Part shown: piece by piece, positions 32,132 to 40,910 of the stretch
Position numbering within the stretch: position 1 is the first letter of the stretch
Layout of the letters: each line of letters starts with the position of its first letter
Assembly (NCBI GenBank): GCA_900755895.1
Contig: CAAEIG010000138.1
Coordinates: forward strand, 27,436-91,435
Source of the DNA: Clostridia bacterium
GTDB taxonomy: Bacteria > Bacillota > Clostridia > Oscillospirales > Acutalibacteraceae
DNA: 64,000 bases
Direction of reading: 5' to 3'
Made by a program: the position numbers and the translations under genes
The notes under the pieces: generated by a model
What the model was told of the DNA's origin: nothing
Databases searched by the model: none
Seen by the model: the letters and a program-made list of their open reading frames with translations, nothing else

Positions 32132-34000
32132 ATGATGTTGAAAAATGTATGGGGACAGGGCATGTGCCTTCAAGAGGGAGAATTGCTCCGCCGTGAAGGC
32201 CGCAATCGAAAGTATATGATGGATTTGCGCTCGGAGAATTTGCTGCTTAATTTCAATTTGGAAGCAGGCCGCCCGACGCCGTCCTATGAAACCGGGAAAA
32301 CACATGGCGGCTGGGAAACACCCACTTGCCAGCTCCGCGGACATTTTCTTGGCCATTGGCTTTCGGCTGCTGCCATGCGGTATCATGCGGTGGGTGACGG
32401 AGAGCTGAAAGCAAAGGCAGATGCCATTGTCCATGAGCTGGCTCTGTGCCAGCAGGAAAACGGAGGCCAGTGGGTTGGATCCATCCCGGAGAAATATCTG
32501 GATTGGATTGCTCGGGGAAAGCAGATTTGGGCCCCCCACTATAACCTGCATAAAACCTTGATGGGCCTGGTGGATATGTATGAGCTTGCCGGGAATCAAG
32601 AGGCACTGGAAGTGGCGGACCGTTTTGGCGACTGGTTCTATGCCTGGAGCGCTGCCTTCACCCGGGAGCAAATGGATGATATTCTGGATTTTGAAACCGG
32701 CGGTATGCTGGAAGTGTGGGCGCAGCTGCTGGATCATACAGGAAAGGACAAGTACCGTGAGCTTTTGCAGCGGTATTATCGGGGCCGGTTGTTTGATCCC
32801 CTTCTTGCTGGACAGGACGTCCTGACCAATATGCATGCCAACACCACCATTCCGGAAGTGCTGGGTTGTGCCAGAGCTTACGAAGTCACAGGAGACCAGA
32901 AGTGGCGTGATATTGTAGAGGCCTATTGGGATCTGGCTGTTACCCAGCGGGGGCAGTATGCCACCGGAGGTCAGACCAGCGGTGAAATTTGGACGCCCAA
33001 GCAGTCCATGGGAGCGCGATTGGGTGACAAGAATCAGGAGTATTGCACTGTGTACAACATGATTCGTCTGGCCGACTATCTGTTCCGTTGGACAAAGGAT
33101 CCCAGCTTTGCGGATTACACTGAGAAAAATATGTACAACGGTCTGATGGCACAGGCCTATTGGCAGCGTGTCCGTACAAATGGCCAGCGCTATGATACTC
33201 CGGATGAGGGGCTGCTCACGTACTTCCTGCCTCTGAGCGCAGGTTCCCATAAGGGTTGGGCTACGGAGACCCAGGATTTTTTCTGCTGTCATGGTACGCT
33301 GGTGCAGGGCAATTCCACCTGGGAGCGGGGTATCCTGTATCAGGAAGAGGATCAGCTTTGGATTGCCCAGTATTTTGATTTTACTGCTGAAGTGCAGGTG
33401 GGTGATGTTCCTGTCACGGTGGCTATGCGTCAGGATACCCTGACTGGTAGCTTCCACATGTCCAGTACCTCCAGCGCTGTGCAGGCGGTGAATCCCCCCG
33501 CGGCAGCCTATCCTCATCACCCGGATTGTCGTGTGGAGGTAGTCACTGTGCAGACAGAGGCGCCCGTGGAATTCACTTTGAGCTTGCGCGTACCCAGCTG
33601 GGTGAAGGGTCAAGCAGTGGTGCTGGTCAATGGGGAAGAGGTTCAGCGTTTGGATTCGAGCGCAGGGTTTGCGTCTTTGCGGCGAGTATGGAACAGGGGA
33701 GACCAGGTGACCATCCAGCTGCCCTTGGGTATCCACACCTGCAGCTTGCCCGAAGACCCGAATACAGTGGCTTTCCTCTACGGTCCTGTGTTATTGGCAG
33801 GACTCTGCGACGAGGAGCGCCGTTTGGAGGTCTCTGGAAGTGATCCTGCTGCTATTCTGGTTCATGACGGAGAGCGGGAATGGGGTGCTTGGAAGGACAC
33901 GTTCAAGACCGTTGGCCAGGATCGTGGAATTCGTTTCATCCCTCTGTACCAGGTGGGATATGAAGCGTATACCATTTACTTCCCCCTCAAGCGGCTGTAA
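32132..34000 (+). CDS. GH127 beta-L-arabinofuranosidase (formerly DUF1680)
   Basis: A 622-residue cytoplasmic glycosidase. The zinc-binding active site of GH127 is visible as Glu 303 and Cys 305 in NQEYC and Cys 385-386 in FFCCHGT; in HypBA1 the equivalent Cys is the nucleophile. An (alpha/alpha)6 barrel runs to about 400 and beta-sandwich domains follow. The family removes beta-L-arabinofuranose from plant glycoproteins or pectin side chains. The ATG at 32132 has GGGAGG 6 nt upstream. It fits the locus for imported plant or host glycans, although it has its own promoter. Confidence 0.9.
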   Translation: MMLKNVWGQGMCLQEGELLRREGRNRKYMMDLRSENLLLNFNLEAGRPTPSYETGKTHGGWETPTCQLRGHFLGHWLSAAAMRYHAVGDGELKAKADAIVHELALCQQENGGQWVGSIPEKYLDWIARGKQIWAPHYNLHKTLMGLVDMYELAGNQEALEVADRFGDWFYAWSAAFTREQMDDILDFETGGMLEVWAQLLDHTGKDKYRELLQRYYRGRLFDPLLAGQDVLTNMHANTTIPEVLGCARAYEVTGDQKWRDIVEAYWDLAVTQRGQYATGGQTSGEIWTPKQSMGARLGDKNQEYCTVYNMIRLADYLFRWTKDPSFADYTEKNMYNGLMAQAYWQRVRTNGQRYDTPDEGLLTYFLPLSAGSHKGWATETQDFFCCHGTLVQGNSTWERGILYQEEDQLWIAQYFDFTAEVQVGDVPVTVAMRQDTLTGSFHMSSTSSAVQAVNPPAAAYPHHPDCRVEVVTVQTEAPVEFTLSLRVPSWVKGQAVVLVNGEEVQRLDSSAGFASLRRVWNRGDQVTIQLPLGIHTCSLPEDPNTVAFLYGPVLLAGLCDEERRLEVSGSDPAAILVHDGEREWGAWKDTFKTVGQDRGIRFIPLYQVGYEAYTIYFPLKRL

Positions 34001-34029
34001 TAGTGCTTAAACTGAAGAAGTAGTTTGCG

Positions 34030-34066
34030 GCTCCCTTGGCATGGAACGATTGCCAAGGGAGCTTTT
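34030..34066 (+). terminator. intrinsic terminator after the GH127 gene
   Basis: GCTCCCTTGGCA pairs with TGCCAAGGGAGC, followed by TTTT. Confidence 0.8.
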
Positions 34067-34097
34067 GCATGGTAAGGCATAAAATTTTCAGTCCTCC

Positions 34098-34127
34098 TTG
34101 CGCATAGGGAGAAAAAGCTATTATAAT
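34098..34127 (+). promoter_or_regulatory. sigma-A promoter of the carboxylesterase gene
   Basis: TTGCGC (34098-34103) and TATAAT (34122-34127), 18 bp apart. Confidence 0.65.
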
Positions 34128-34162
34128 AAAGGAAAATAGATTGAAAGGAAGGAATCCTTACT

Positions 34163-35557
34163 ATGATTCAATATGCCAAGACAAAGTATGGAACCTTAGA
34201 AAGCGTCAAAAGCAATGCTGGCTTTGCGCTGTTCCGGGGGGTTCGTTACGCAAAGGCTCCGGTGGGGCAGCTGCGGTTTGCCGCACCCCAGGAGCCGGAC
34301 TCTTGGGAAGGAGTCCGCAAGTGTGACACTTTTGGTGCAGCTGCACCTCAGGGCCCCTTTGACCTTCATGATGAAACGGGTCATTTGAAAAAGGTGATGC
34401 CCGGCTATCCCTATCCGCCGGAAATCAGTGAGGATTGTCTGTTCCTCAATGTGTACACTCCCGCGGAGACTGCGGACGCCAAACTCCCAGTGATGTTCTA
34501 CATTCACGGAGGCGGGTTCCAGAACTGGTATGGTTCCTGCTACGAGTATTGCGGTGACGGCCTGGCCAGCCACGGTGTGGTGGTTGTTACTCTGAATTAC
34601 CGTATGAATGTGTTTGGCTTTTTTGCTCATCCGGATTTGAAAAAAGAGAGTGCCAACGGCTGCTGCGGCAACTACGGCATTATGGACCAGATTCAAGCGC
34701 TGCGCTGGGTGCGTGAGAATATCAGTGCCTTTGGTGGTGATCCGGAAAATATCACCATCTTTGGCCAGTCCGCAGGCGCTATGTCCGTGCAAGCGATCTG
34801 CTGTTCTCCTCTGACCAAGGGGTGGTTCCGTCACGCAGCCATGCACTCCGGCGGAGCGCTGTACCCCTTCGGGGCTTCCCGGAAGGAAGGCCTTCCCATA
34901 GAGGAGCGTAGTATCCAGTTTATGGAATTCTGCGGCTGCAGCACCATTGCTGAACTGCGTGCTATGCCCTGGGAGACCCTGGAGCAGCACAGCCTGGAGT
35001 TCCAGCGGTTTATGGGCTTAAACTTCATGTGGTGCTCTGACGGCTACGTTTTGCCGGAGACAGTAGAGCAGTGTTTGAACCACGGTTCCATGGCTCAGGT
35101 GGATTACCTGTTTGGCTGCACCATTGACGAGGGCATCCGTGTGACCGATCCCTCCTATTTTGCTTCGGGTTTGGCGCCGGCGGTCCGGGCCATGGGCCGT
35201 ACTATGGTGGACAAGGGCTACAAAGCGCCTTATGTCTATTGCTTTGACCGTCCTCAGCCTGGGGACGATATCGGTACCCCCCATTCTTGTGACAACCGGT
35301 ATGTGTTCTGCTCTCTGGCAGAGTCCTGGCGGCCCTATGACGCCAGCGATTACGCTCTGTCCGAGCAAATGATGACCTATTGGACCAACTTTGCCAAGAC
35401 CGGTAATCCCAACGGTGAGGGCCTGCCTACTTGGGAGCCATATGACAACCGGGAGCTGGTGATGCGCTTGACCACAGAGGGCAGTGCAATGGCGGACTTG
35501 GATACGGACGGCACTTTGAAGCAGCGGGAAGAGGCTTTGCTGGAACTGCTGAAGTGA
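34163..35557 (+). CDS. type-B carboxylesterase
   Basis: A 464-residue alpha/beta hydrolase. The start region FRGVRYAKAPVGQLRF is typical, EDCLFLNVYTP lies near 90, the oxyanion loop HGGGF near 115, and the nucleophile elbow GQSAG has Ser 203 (usual form GESAG). The acid lies in TIDEG near 317 and the His in TPHSCDNRYVF near 374. No signal peptide is seen, so it acts inside the cell. Next to glycosidases it may remove acyl groups from imported oligosaccharides, but the real substrate is unknown. Confidence 0.88.
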   Translation: MIQYAKTKYGTLESVKSNAGFALFRGVRYAKAPVGQLRFAAPQEPDSWEGVRKCDTFGAAAPQGPFDLHDETGHLKKVMPGYPYPPEISEDCLFLNVYTPAETADAKLPVMFYIHGGGFQNWYGSCYEYCGDGLASHGVVVVTLNYRMNVFGFFAHPDLKKESANGCCGNYGIMDQIQALRWVRENISAFGGDPENITIFGQSAGAMSVQAICCSPLTKGWFRHAAMHSGGALYPFGASRKEGLPIEERSIQFMEFCGCSTIAELRAMPWETLEQHSLEFQRFMGLNFMWCSDGYVLPETVEQCLNHGSMAQVDYLFGCTIDEGIRVTDPSYFASGLAPAVRAMGRTMVDKGYKAPYVYCFDRPQPGDDIGTPHSCDNRYVFCSLAESWRPYDASDYALSEQMMTYWTNFAKTGNPNGEGLPTWEPYDNRELVMRLTTEGSAMADLDTDGTLKQREEALLELLK

Positions 35558-35580
35558 TCGTTTTTTCTCAGATAGAAAGC

Positions 35581-35619
35581 AAGAGATCCTCTGGCGTGGA
35601 GCCAGGGGATCTCTTTTTT
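35581..35619 (+). terminator. intrinsic terminator after the carboxylesterase gene
   Basis: AGAGATCC-T-CTGGC pairs with GCCAG-G-GGATCTCT around GTGGA, followed by six T. Confidence 0.8.
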
Positions 35620-35620
35620 G

Positions 35621-36553
35621 TTAAAAACTCAGTTGATCAGATAAGAGGGACTGGGTTTTGCGGAAAACCACCTTGTCCTCCGGTCCCAGCTGTCCCAGCA
35701 GAAGGGGAGAGGAGGGGTCGCATTTTGCCCAGTTGGCTGCCACAGTTGCCGGGCTGAAATTGGCATAGCAGTAGCGGCAACCATTGCGGCAGGTGTTGTA
35801 CACGCCGATGTCGATGCTTTCCACACAACCGCATTCCTGCCGCTGGTTCCGATCTTTTTCCGCCAGCAGAGGCCGGCCCAATAAGCGGCTGAATAGCCTA
35901 TCATCCACACACCTGCCGTGTTGAATTCCATACGATTCTAGGTCGATGCCTTCGGCGCAGGTTTCTATCTCTAAGCCGTAGCTGTGGGCGATCTGAGAAA
36001 ATACCCTGGCAAGAGTGTCCTGAGATTCCAGTGTGGGAACCTGCAAGTGAAAAGCTTCCATGTTTCGCTGGATTTTGCGGTATTGATCCAGAAAGCTGAT
36101 GACGCATTTTTCTGTGTAGGGCGACAGGCGTTTGGCCAACTCCTCAAAATAACGGATGTGATATTCCAGGGTATACTTGGGACTGAGCAAAATGGGATCG
36201 TACCGCCAAATCACACGATGGGGGCCCACGACCTCCGAAAGCTTTTGAAAGGTGGGAATTACCACCTTTCCTTTGGATGGCACACCCGGCTCAATATCCT
36301 GACCGTAGGGGGTGAGGGTAAATTGAACATAGTAGGCATACTCTTGTAGCCTGTCAAGTTTGTCCAGCATGGGCAAGGGGTTCTTGGTCCAAAAGACAAT
36401 TCCGTCCACTACGGAGGGGTTCAGTTCAACGCGGCTGACTTGATGGGGGTTCCTGGGATTGCGCACCAGCACATATCCCTCCTCCAAACGTCGAAAAAAC
36501 CAGTCAGAGAAATAGGCGGGAATGTCCGTTCGCCTGCTGACACTGAGAATCAT
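35621..36553 (-). CDS. DUF1848 family protein with C-terminal Cys cluster
   Basis: A 310-residue protein starting MILSVSRRTDIPAYFSDWF, the hallmark of DUF1848. The C-terminal motif CGCVESIDIGVYNTCRNGCRYCYAN holds clustered Cys, including CxYCYAN like that of radical-SAM/spore photoproduct lyase-type enzymes but at the opposite end of the protein. It may hold a [4Fe-4S] cluster. The ATG at 36553 has AAAGGAGG upstream. The function is unknown; the fold may relate to radical SAM barrels. It lies downstream of the TetM-like GTPase, 32 bp away, probably on the same transcript. Confidence 0.75.
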   Translation of the reverse strand: MILSVSRRTDIPAYFSDWFFRRLEEGYVLVRNPRNPHQVSRVELNPSVVDGIVFWTKNPLPMLDKLDRLQEYAYYVQFTLTPYGQDIEPGVPSKGKVVIPTFQKLSEVVGPHRVIWRYDPILLSPKYTLEYHIRYFEELAKRLSPYTEKCVISFLDQYRKIQRNMEAFHLQVPTLESQDTLARVFSQIAHSYGLEIETCAEGIDLESYGIQHGRCVDDRLFSRLLGRPLLAEKDRNQRQECGCVESIDIGVYNTCRNGCRYCYANFSPATVAANWAKCDPSSPLLLGQLGPEDKVVFRKTQSLLSDQLSF

Positions 36554-36585
36554 ACGCGAGCCTCCTTTGAGTGGGAAGCGATTCT

Positions 36586-38532
36586 TTAGGATTGCATGGC
36601 ACTGCGGGCGTAGAGGATCCACTTGGCGTGATCCAAGGGGTCCACACCCCGGCGGGGCGCTTCTTTTCCCTCTCCGGGAGGGCACTCCTGATAGCCGATG
36701 AACTGGGAAGCATAGGTGCCCTTTCCGGAAGTCATGGAGCGGAATGTGGTGGGATAATCCAAAGAGGTTGCAACAGGAAGCTGAGCCTCCAGGGTGAACT
36801 GTCCTTGATGGATCAACGGGGTGTCGAACTCTCCTCGCATTGCAACCATATCCCGAATGACCTTACCCAGCAATTCCTCCTGGGCAGAGAGGGTCACCCG
36901 GACCATGGGCTCCAGTAGCAGAGTGCCGCAGTTTACCAGCGCCCGCTGAACTGCTACCGGCGTGGCCACAAAGAAGTCCAGGGGGTGGGTGTGTACGTGA
37001 TGGTGCTGCCCACCTATCAAAGTGAATTTGGCGTCTGTGACTTCCCAACCCTTGCGCCCCTGCTTCAGAGCTTCGGGAAGGCTTTGCCGCACGTGGTTTT
37101 GATAGCGGTAGGGCAGCTCTTTTTCTTTGATGACGGATTCAAACTGGATCCCGCTGCCTCTAGGAAGGGGTTCCACCAGCAGTTTGACAATGGCCCAGCA
37201 GGGTTTGGGTGCCAAGTAGACTTCTTCTCCCTCGGCGGTGGAGGCCGGAGTTTCCTTGTAGATGACGGTGGGGTTGGAGAAGGAGACCTCCAAGCTGTAC
37301 CGCTCTCGAATGACCTCTGTGAGGACTTCCAACTGGATTTTGCCGGTGATCCGCAGCAGGAGTTCCCGGCTTTCTGGAATCCACTCCAGATCCAGGAGGG
37401 GATCCTCCTGGGTCAGCTCCTGGAGCGCTTCCACTAGCTGGGGAAGCTGCTCCTGGGTGGGAGCAAAGGCCTGTACCTGCAGCAGGGGAGCAGCCAGCTG
37501 ATAGGATTTCCGTGGGGGAGCCTGACCCAGTACGTCTCCGGCCCGAACCCCAGACAGCCCATATACAGCGCCCACTTCTCCGCAGTGGATTTCTCCGATG
37601 TCAATTGCACGCTGGCCGTAGATTCGTCGGATCTGGGTGATTTTCTGTTGACCTTTCTCGCCGGGCAGGGTGATGCTGTCCCTATTTTTCAATGCTCCGG
37701 AGAACACCCGGACATGCGCCGCCTTACCCATCTGAGGATCGTGGTCCACCTGATATACCACCGCCGACAGGGGCTCCTCCTGCTGGGGAGCCCTGGGAAG
37801 CCAAGAGGTAATGGACGCTAGCAGTTGGGCCATGCCCTCACCGGTCTTGGCTGAGCCAAACAGCACCGGGAACACCTGGCGCTGAGCCATGCCGGTCCGT
37901 AAAGCTTGGGTCAAAAGCTCCCGTTCCACCGGACGCTCTTCCAAATAGGCCTCAGCCAATTGTTCGTCGGATTCCGCTGCCCAAGCCAACACATCTTCCC
38001 AAAACTCCTCTCGAGGCAGTACGCGGCAGTCCTCGCTTCCTGGGTGCTCTACCAGTTCTCCCAGCAGCAGGGGAGCACCACTACATTCTTGCCCCAACTG
38101 TTCCAGGACGCCGTTCAAATCGCAGCCCAGCCTGTCCACCTTGTTGATGAGCAGCAGTGTGGGAATTTCCAGGTTTTCCAGGGCTTTCCAAAGCAGCCTG
38201 GTTTGGGCTTGAACACCCTCAACCGCAGAAAGGACCAATACGGCTCCATCAAGAGCAGTGAGACAACGCTCTACTTCGCCCAGAAAGTCCACATGTCCCG
38301 GGGTGTCGATCAAGTTGAGCTGTACTCCGCCGCACTCCATGGTGACGGACGCGGACCGCACGGAGATCCCTCGGCGGCGTTCCACTTCTAGGCGGTCGGT
38401 GTGCGTGGTGCCATCGTCCACGTTGCCCGCCTGACGGATACCTCCGCCCAGAAGAAGTAGCCGTTCGGTGACAGAAGTTTTTCCCGCGTCAGCGTGGGCG
38501 AGAATCCCCAGGTTGATGCTTGGTGTTTTCAA
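36586..38532 (-). CDS. TetM/EF-G-like translation factor GTPase
   Basis: A 648-residue GTPase with the layout of ribosomal protection proteins. G1 is AHADAGKTS (about 10-18), the switch RRRGISVRSA, G3 DTPGHVDF near 73, G4 NKVD near 127. EF-G-like domains II-V follow, with the long C-terminal helix ending PLDHAKWILYARSAMQS. It is divergent from the named Tet classes and may be a housekeeping or drug-responsive paralogue. The start is taken as TTG 38532, because GGGGAGGA lies 7 nt upstream and conservation begins there; an ATG at 38601 is possible. It is transcribed with the DUF1848 gene. Confidence 0.8.
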   Translation of the reverse strand: MKTPSINLGILAHADAGKTSVTERLLLLGGGIRQAGNVDDGTTHTDRLEVERRRGISVRSASVTMECGGVQLNLIDTPGHVDFLGEVERCLTALDGAVLVLSAVEGVQAQTRLLWKALENLEIPTLLLINKVDRLGCDLNGVLEQLGQECSGAPLLLGELVEHPGSEDCRVLPREEFWEDVLAWAAESDEQLAEAYLEERPVERELLTQALRTGMAQRQVFPVLFGSAKTGEGMAQLLASITSWLPRAPQQEEPLSAVVYQVDHDPQMGKAAHVRVFSGALKNRDSITLPGEKGQQKITQIRRIYGQRAIDIGEIHCGEVGAVYGLSGVRAGDVLGQAPPRKSYQLAAPLLQVQAFAPTQEQLPQLVEALQELTQEDPLLDLEWIPESRELLLRITGKIQLEVLTEVIRERYSLEVSFSNPTVIYKETPASTAEGEEVYLAPKPCWAIVKLLVEPLPRGSGIQFESVIKEKELPYRYQNHVRQSLPEALKQGRKGWEVTDAKFTLIGGQHHHVHTHPLDFFVATPVAVQRALVNCGTLLLEPMVRVTLSAQEELLGKVIRDMVAMRGEFDTPLIHQGQFTLEAQLPVATSLDYPTTFRSMTSGKGTYASQFIGYQECPPGEGKEAPRRGVDPLDHAKWILYARSAMQS

Positions 38533-38722
38533 GATTGATTCCTCCCCACAGCCCCGTGGGCTTGTTTGGCTCAATATAGCATGGATACTGCATGTTGTCA
38601 ACGTCGCTTGAAAGCGGCATTCCTTGCTTTTTTCTCTAAAAAATGATAGAGTAGTTGCGGAATAACTGTAAAAAATACGGTTCCAATACTATGCGATCGA
38701 ACCGAAATAGGAGGAGAAAGCA

Positions 38723-39787
38723 ATGCCAGATTGGAAAGAGCTGGAGCGTCAGATGAAGCGCACAGAGAAGGTGCGGATGGCATTTGGGCCTGTAAAGCGA
38801 AAAGCGGTCCCTATTTTTGAGGATTGTGTCAATTACCCCACGGACCAGGTAGTGGCTTTGGCAAATCTTGCCCGAAGCATTGAGGCGGAGGAGTATGGTT
38901 CGGATACGGAGGCGAAGATCAGCCAGTTTCAAAAGATGCTGGATGAAATCCAGCCAGTGGCAAATCCCAAGCCGCGGATCTACCTATGGGAGGAGGGGAA
39001 TCTGCCCATCTTGACAGAGTACACGGATCCAGCAGACTATCGGTACGGTCATGGCCCGGAATTTCGGCCTTACATGCTGGAGATGCTCTTGCCACAAGAG
39101 GTACAGCCCAAAGGTGCGGTGATCCTCTGTGCTGGAGGGGACCATGGGGATGCCATTGTGGCAGAGGCATATCAGTCGGCGCTGGACTTTAACGAGATGG
39201 GGTATCAGTGCTTCGTGTTGCTTAACCGGGTGAACCACAACCCTTGGACTGCTCAGGAGGCGGGCGTGGATGCCGCCAGAGCAGTGCGGATGGTGCGCCG
39301 GGACGCGGAAAAGTATCGGGTCCTACCACGGCGGATTGCCTTTGCCGGCTTTTCCAATGGAGGCTTGACCGGGGAGGGCTTGTTGGAGTATTACTCCGGT
39401 GGCCAAAAAGTGGTGGATGTGTTCCCAAGTTACCGGCCGGATACCTTGGATGATGTCGACGCTACACCGGATGCCTTTTTGTGCGTGTATGGTCCCCGGT
39501 TTGAGGGAGGGAAGTTTGACTACCAAGGGGTGGAATACCCTCCTACATTTTTTGCAGTGGGGCGTGAGGATACCGCCATGGCCAACTTGCGCTATACGGT
39601 GCCCGATTTGATTCAACACGGGGTTGAAGTGGAAGTCCACACCTTTGCGGGAGTACCCCATGGGCAGGCGGGAGCCCGCATCCTCACCGGAGAGCCGAAG
39701 TATCCCAGCTTTGAGTTGTGGCTGCCCCTGGCGGACGCCTTTTTGCAGGATGTGTTTCGCAAAAAGGAAGAAAATCTGAAGAAGTAA
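38723..39787 (+). CDS. alpha/beta hydrolase (BD-FAE-like esterase)
   Basis: A 354-residue protein. The first 95 residues are helical and unlike a signal peptide. The hydrolase fold follows with CAGGDHGD near 134, the nucleophile elbow AGFSNGG near 215, a likely acid in AVGREDTA near 281 and the catalytic His in GVPHGQAG near 313. The pattern resembles esterases and acetyl xylan esterases of the BD-FAE type. Substrate is unknown. GGAGGAG precedes the ATG and the gene stands alone between two terminators. Confidence 0.75.
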   Translation: MPDWKELERQMKRTEKVRMAFGPVKRKAVPIFEDCVNYPTDQVVALANLARSIEAEEYGSDTEAKISQFQKMLDEIQPVANPKPRIYLWEEGNLPILTEYTDPADYRYGHGPEFRPYMLEMLLPQEVQPKGAVILCAGGDHGDAIVAEAYQSALDFNEMGYQCFVLLNRVNHNPWTAQEAGVDAARAVRMVRRDAEKYRVLPRRIAFAGFSNGGLTGEGLLEYYSGGQKVVDVFPSYRPDTLDDVDATPDAFLCVYGPRFEGGKFDYQGVEYPPTFFAVGREDTAMANLRYTVPDLIQHGVEVEVHTFAGVPHGQAGARILTGEPKYPSFELWLPLADAFLQDVFRKKEENLKK

Positions 39788-39797
39788 TGGATAAAGG

Positions 39798-39823
39798 AAA
39801 GCGGAGCAGCTAAGCTCCGCTTT
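39798..39823 (+). terminator. hairpin terminator after the esterase gene
   Basis: AAAGCGGAGC pairs with GCTCCGCTTT; the T-run is short. Confidence 0.6.
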
Positions 39824-39855
39824 CTATCGTTTTCAATCATTTTTCTTGCCAATTG

Positions 39856-39902
39856 CAAAAAAAGAAAATGACTTGAATCCTAGAATCTAGGAATCAAGTC
39901 AT
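39856..39902 (-). terminator. intrinsic terminator of tRNA-Leu
   Basis: On the minus strand ATGACTTGA-T-TCCTAG pairs with CTAGGA-T-TCAAGTCAT (one internal mismatch), followed by TTTTCTTTTTTT. Confidence 0.75.
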
Positions 39903-39911
39903 TTCTGAAAC

Positions 39912-39995
39912 TGGTGCGCGAGACGGGACTTGAACCCGTACGTCGAAGACACACGCACCTCAAACGTGCCTGTCTGCCAGTTCCAGCACTCGCGC
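39912..39995 (-). tRNA. tRNA-Leu (anticodon GAG)
   Basis: Acceptor GCGCGAG pairs with CTCGCGC, discriminator A, CCA encoded. The anticodon stem CACGT/GCGTG encloses TTGAGGT with anticodon GAG. A long variable arm (GTGTCTTCGACGTAC region) marks a class II tRNA. The T arm has GGGTTCAAGTCCC. Confidence 0.93.
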
Positions 39996-40011
39996 ATAAC
40001 CAACGCTGGAT

Positions 40012-40040
40012 ATTATAGCATCCCAGGCTCGGGTTGTCAA
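40012..40040 (-). promoter_or_regulatory. consensus sigma-A promoter of tRNA-Leu
   Basis: On the minus strand TTGACA (40040-40035) and TATAAT (40017-40012) are spaced exactly 17 bp. A 10-bp inverted repeat (GGCAGAGATT, 40042-40077) sits just upstream. Confidence 0.85.
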
Positions 40041-40080
40041 GGGCAGAGATTCGGTTCTTGGAAAAAAATCTCTGCCTTCG

Positions 40081-40737
40081 TCACATTCCACACTGCTTTA
40101 GGAAAAGCTCGAAGATGGCTCGGCCATCCACGGTATCCTCCCGGCGAAGGGCAAAGGCCATCCGTTCTGGATGCCATTGCACGCCGTACAGTCTCTTTTG
40201 AGAACATTCCACCGCTTCGATCACGCCGTCCTGTTCACAGGTAGCGGCCAGGCGCAGCTCTGGAGCTATCTTTCCCAAAGCCTGATGATGAGAGCTGTTC
40301 ACCGCAAAGGAAGTCCCATACAGTTTGGAAAGAAAGCTGTCCGGTTCTGCTCTGACCACATGAACCCGATCCCCGGTCTCCGGGTCGTGACGGTGAGCAT
40401 CTGCTGTGAGGATATCCTGAATCAAATCCCCGCCCATTGCCACGTTGAGCATTTGAATTCCCCGGCAGATTCCCAGAATCGGCCGATCCCAGCTGAGGAA
40501 GTTGGCTGTGAGCTCCAGTTCGGCTGCGTCCCGGACAAGATCGGGCTCCTCGCTGCCGGCGAGAGCCTGCCCATACCGCGATGGCTCAATGTCACCTCCG
40601 CCAGGAAGCAGCAGACCGTGGCAGTCCTTGGCTTGGGTGAGATCCAGGGAGAAAATCCCCTGAGCTCCGCATTCCTCCAGAGCCGCGGCGTAGTTTTCTT
40701 TTCCAGCTTTTTCGCCGTAAACAAAGATCTTAATCAT
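40081..40737 (-). CDS. class I glutamine amidotransferase-like hydrolase (PuuD/peptidase C26 type)
   Basis: A 218-residue gamma-glutamyl hydrolase-like protein. LLLPGGGDIEPSRYG near 42-56, the nucleophile Cys in GICRGIQMLN near 87, the SSHHQA segment near 146 and the catalytic His/Glu in VQWHPE near 185 match the PuuD/C26 group that cleaves gamma-glutamyl amides. It is a little shorter than most (about 240). The ATG at 40737 has AAAGGAG about 9 nt upstream. It stands alone, transcribed toward the tRNA-Leu gene; the physiological substrate is not indicated. Confidence 0.85.
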   Translation of the reverse strand: MIKIFVYGEKAGKENYAAALEECGAQGIFSLDLTQAKDCHGLLLPGGGDIEPSRYGQALAGSEEPDLVRDAAELELTANFLSWDRPILGICRGIQMLNVAMGGDLIQDILTADAHRHDPETGDRVHVVRAEPDSFLSKLYGTSFAVNSSHHQALGKIAPELRLAATCEQDGVIEAVECSQKRLYGVQWHPERMAFALRREDTVDGRAIFELFLKQCGM

Positions 40738-40829
40738 GGTTAGTAACTCCTTTCTCCTGAGCAAACCTCGGGAGTTCCCCGCATTCTCATACATTATGCT
40801 CCGGTTTAAGGAAATACGCAAGTTTTATG

Positions 40830-40859
40830 TTGCAAAACGGTCTTTCTTTGCGCTATAAT
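40830..40859 (+). promoter_or_regulatory. sigma-A promoter of gltX
   Basis: TTGCAA (40830-40835) and TATAAT (40854-40859), 18 bp apart. A small hairpin CGTCCC-TCA-GGGACG lies in the leader. Confidence 0.7.
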
Positions 40860-40910
40860 ATTTGTTATTATACGGCGTCCCTCAGGGACGGATTAAGGAG
40901 AGAGTAAAAT

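Noticed and set aside
40042..40077. A terminator for the amidotransferase-like gene
   Set aside because: The 10-bp inverted repeat has its T-run in the loop and is followed by the tRNA-Leu -35 instead of a T-tract, so it is only noted as a repeat.
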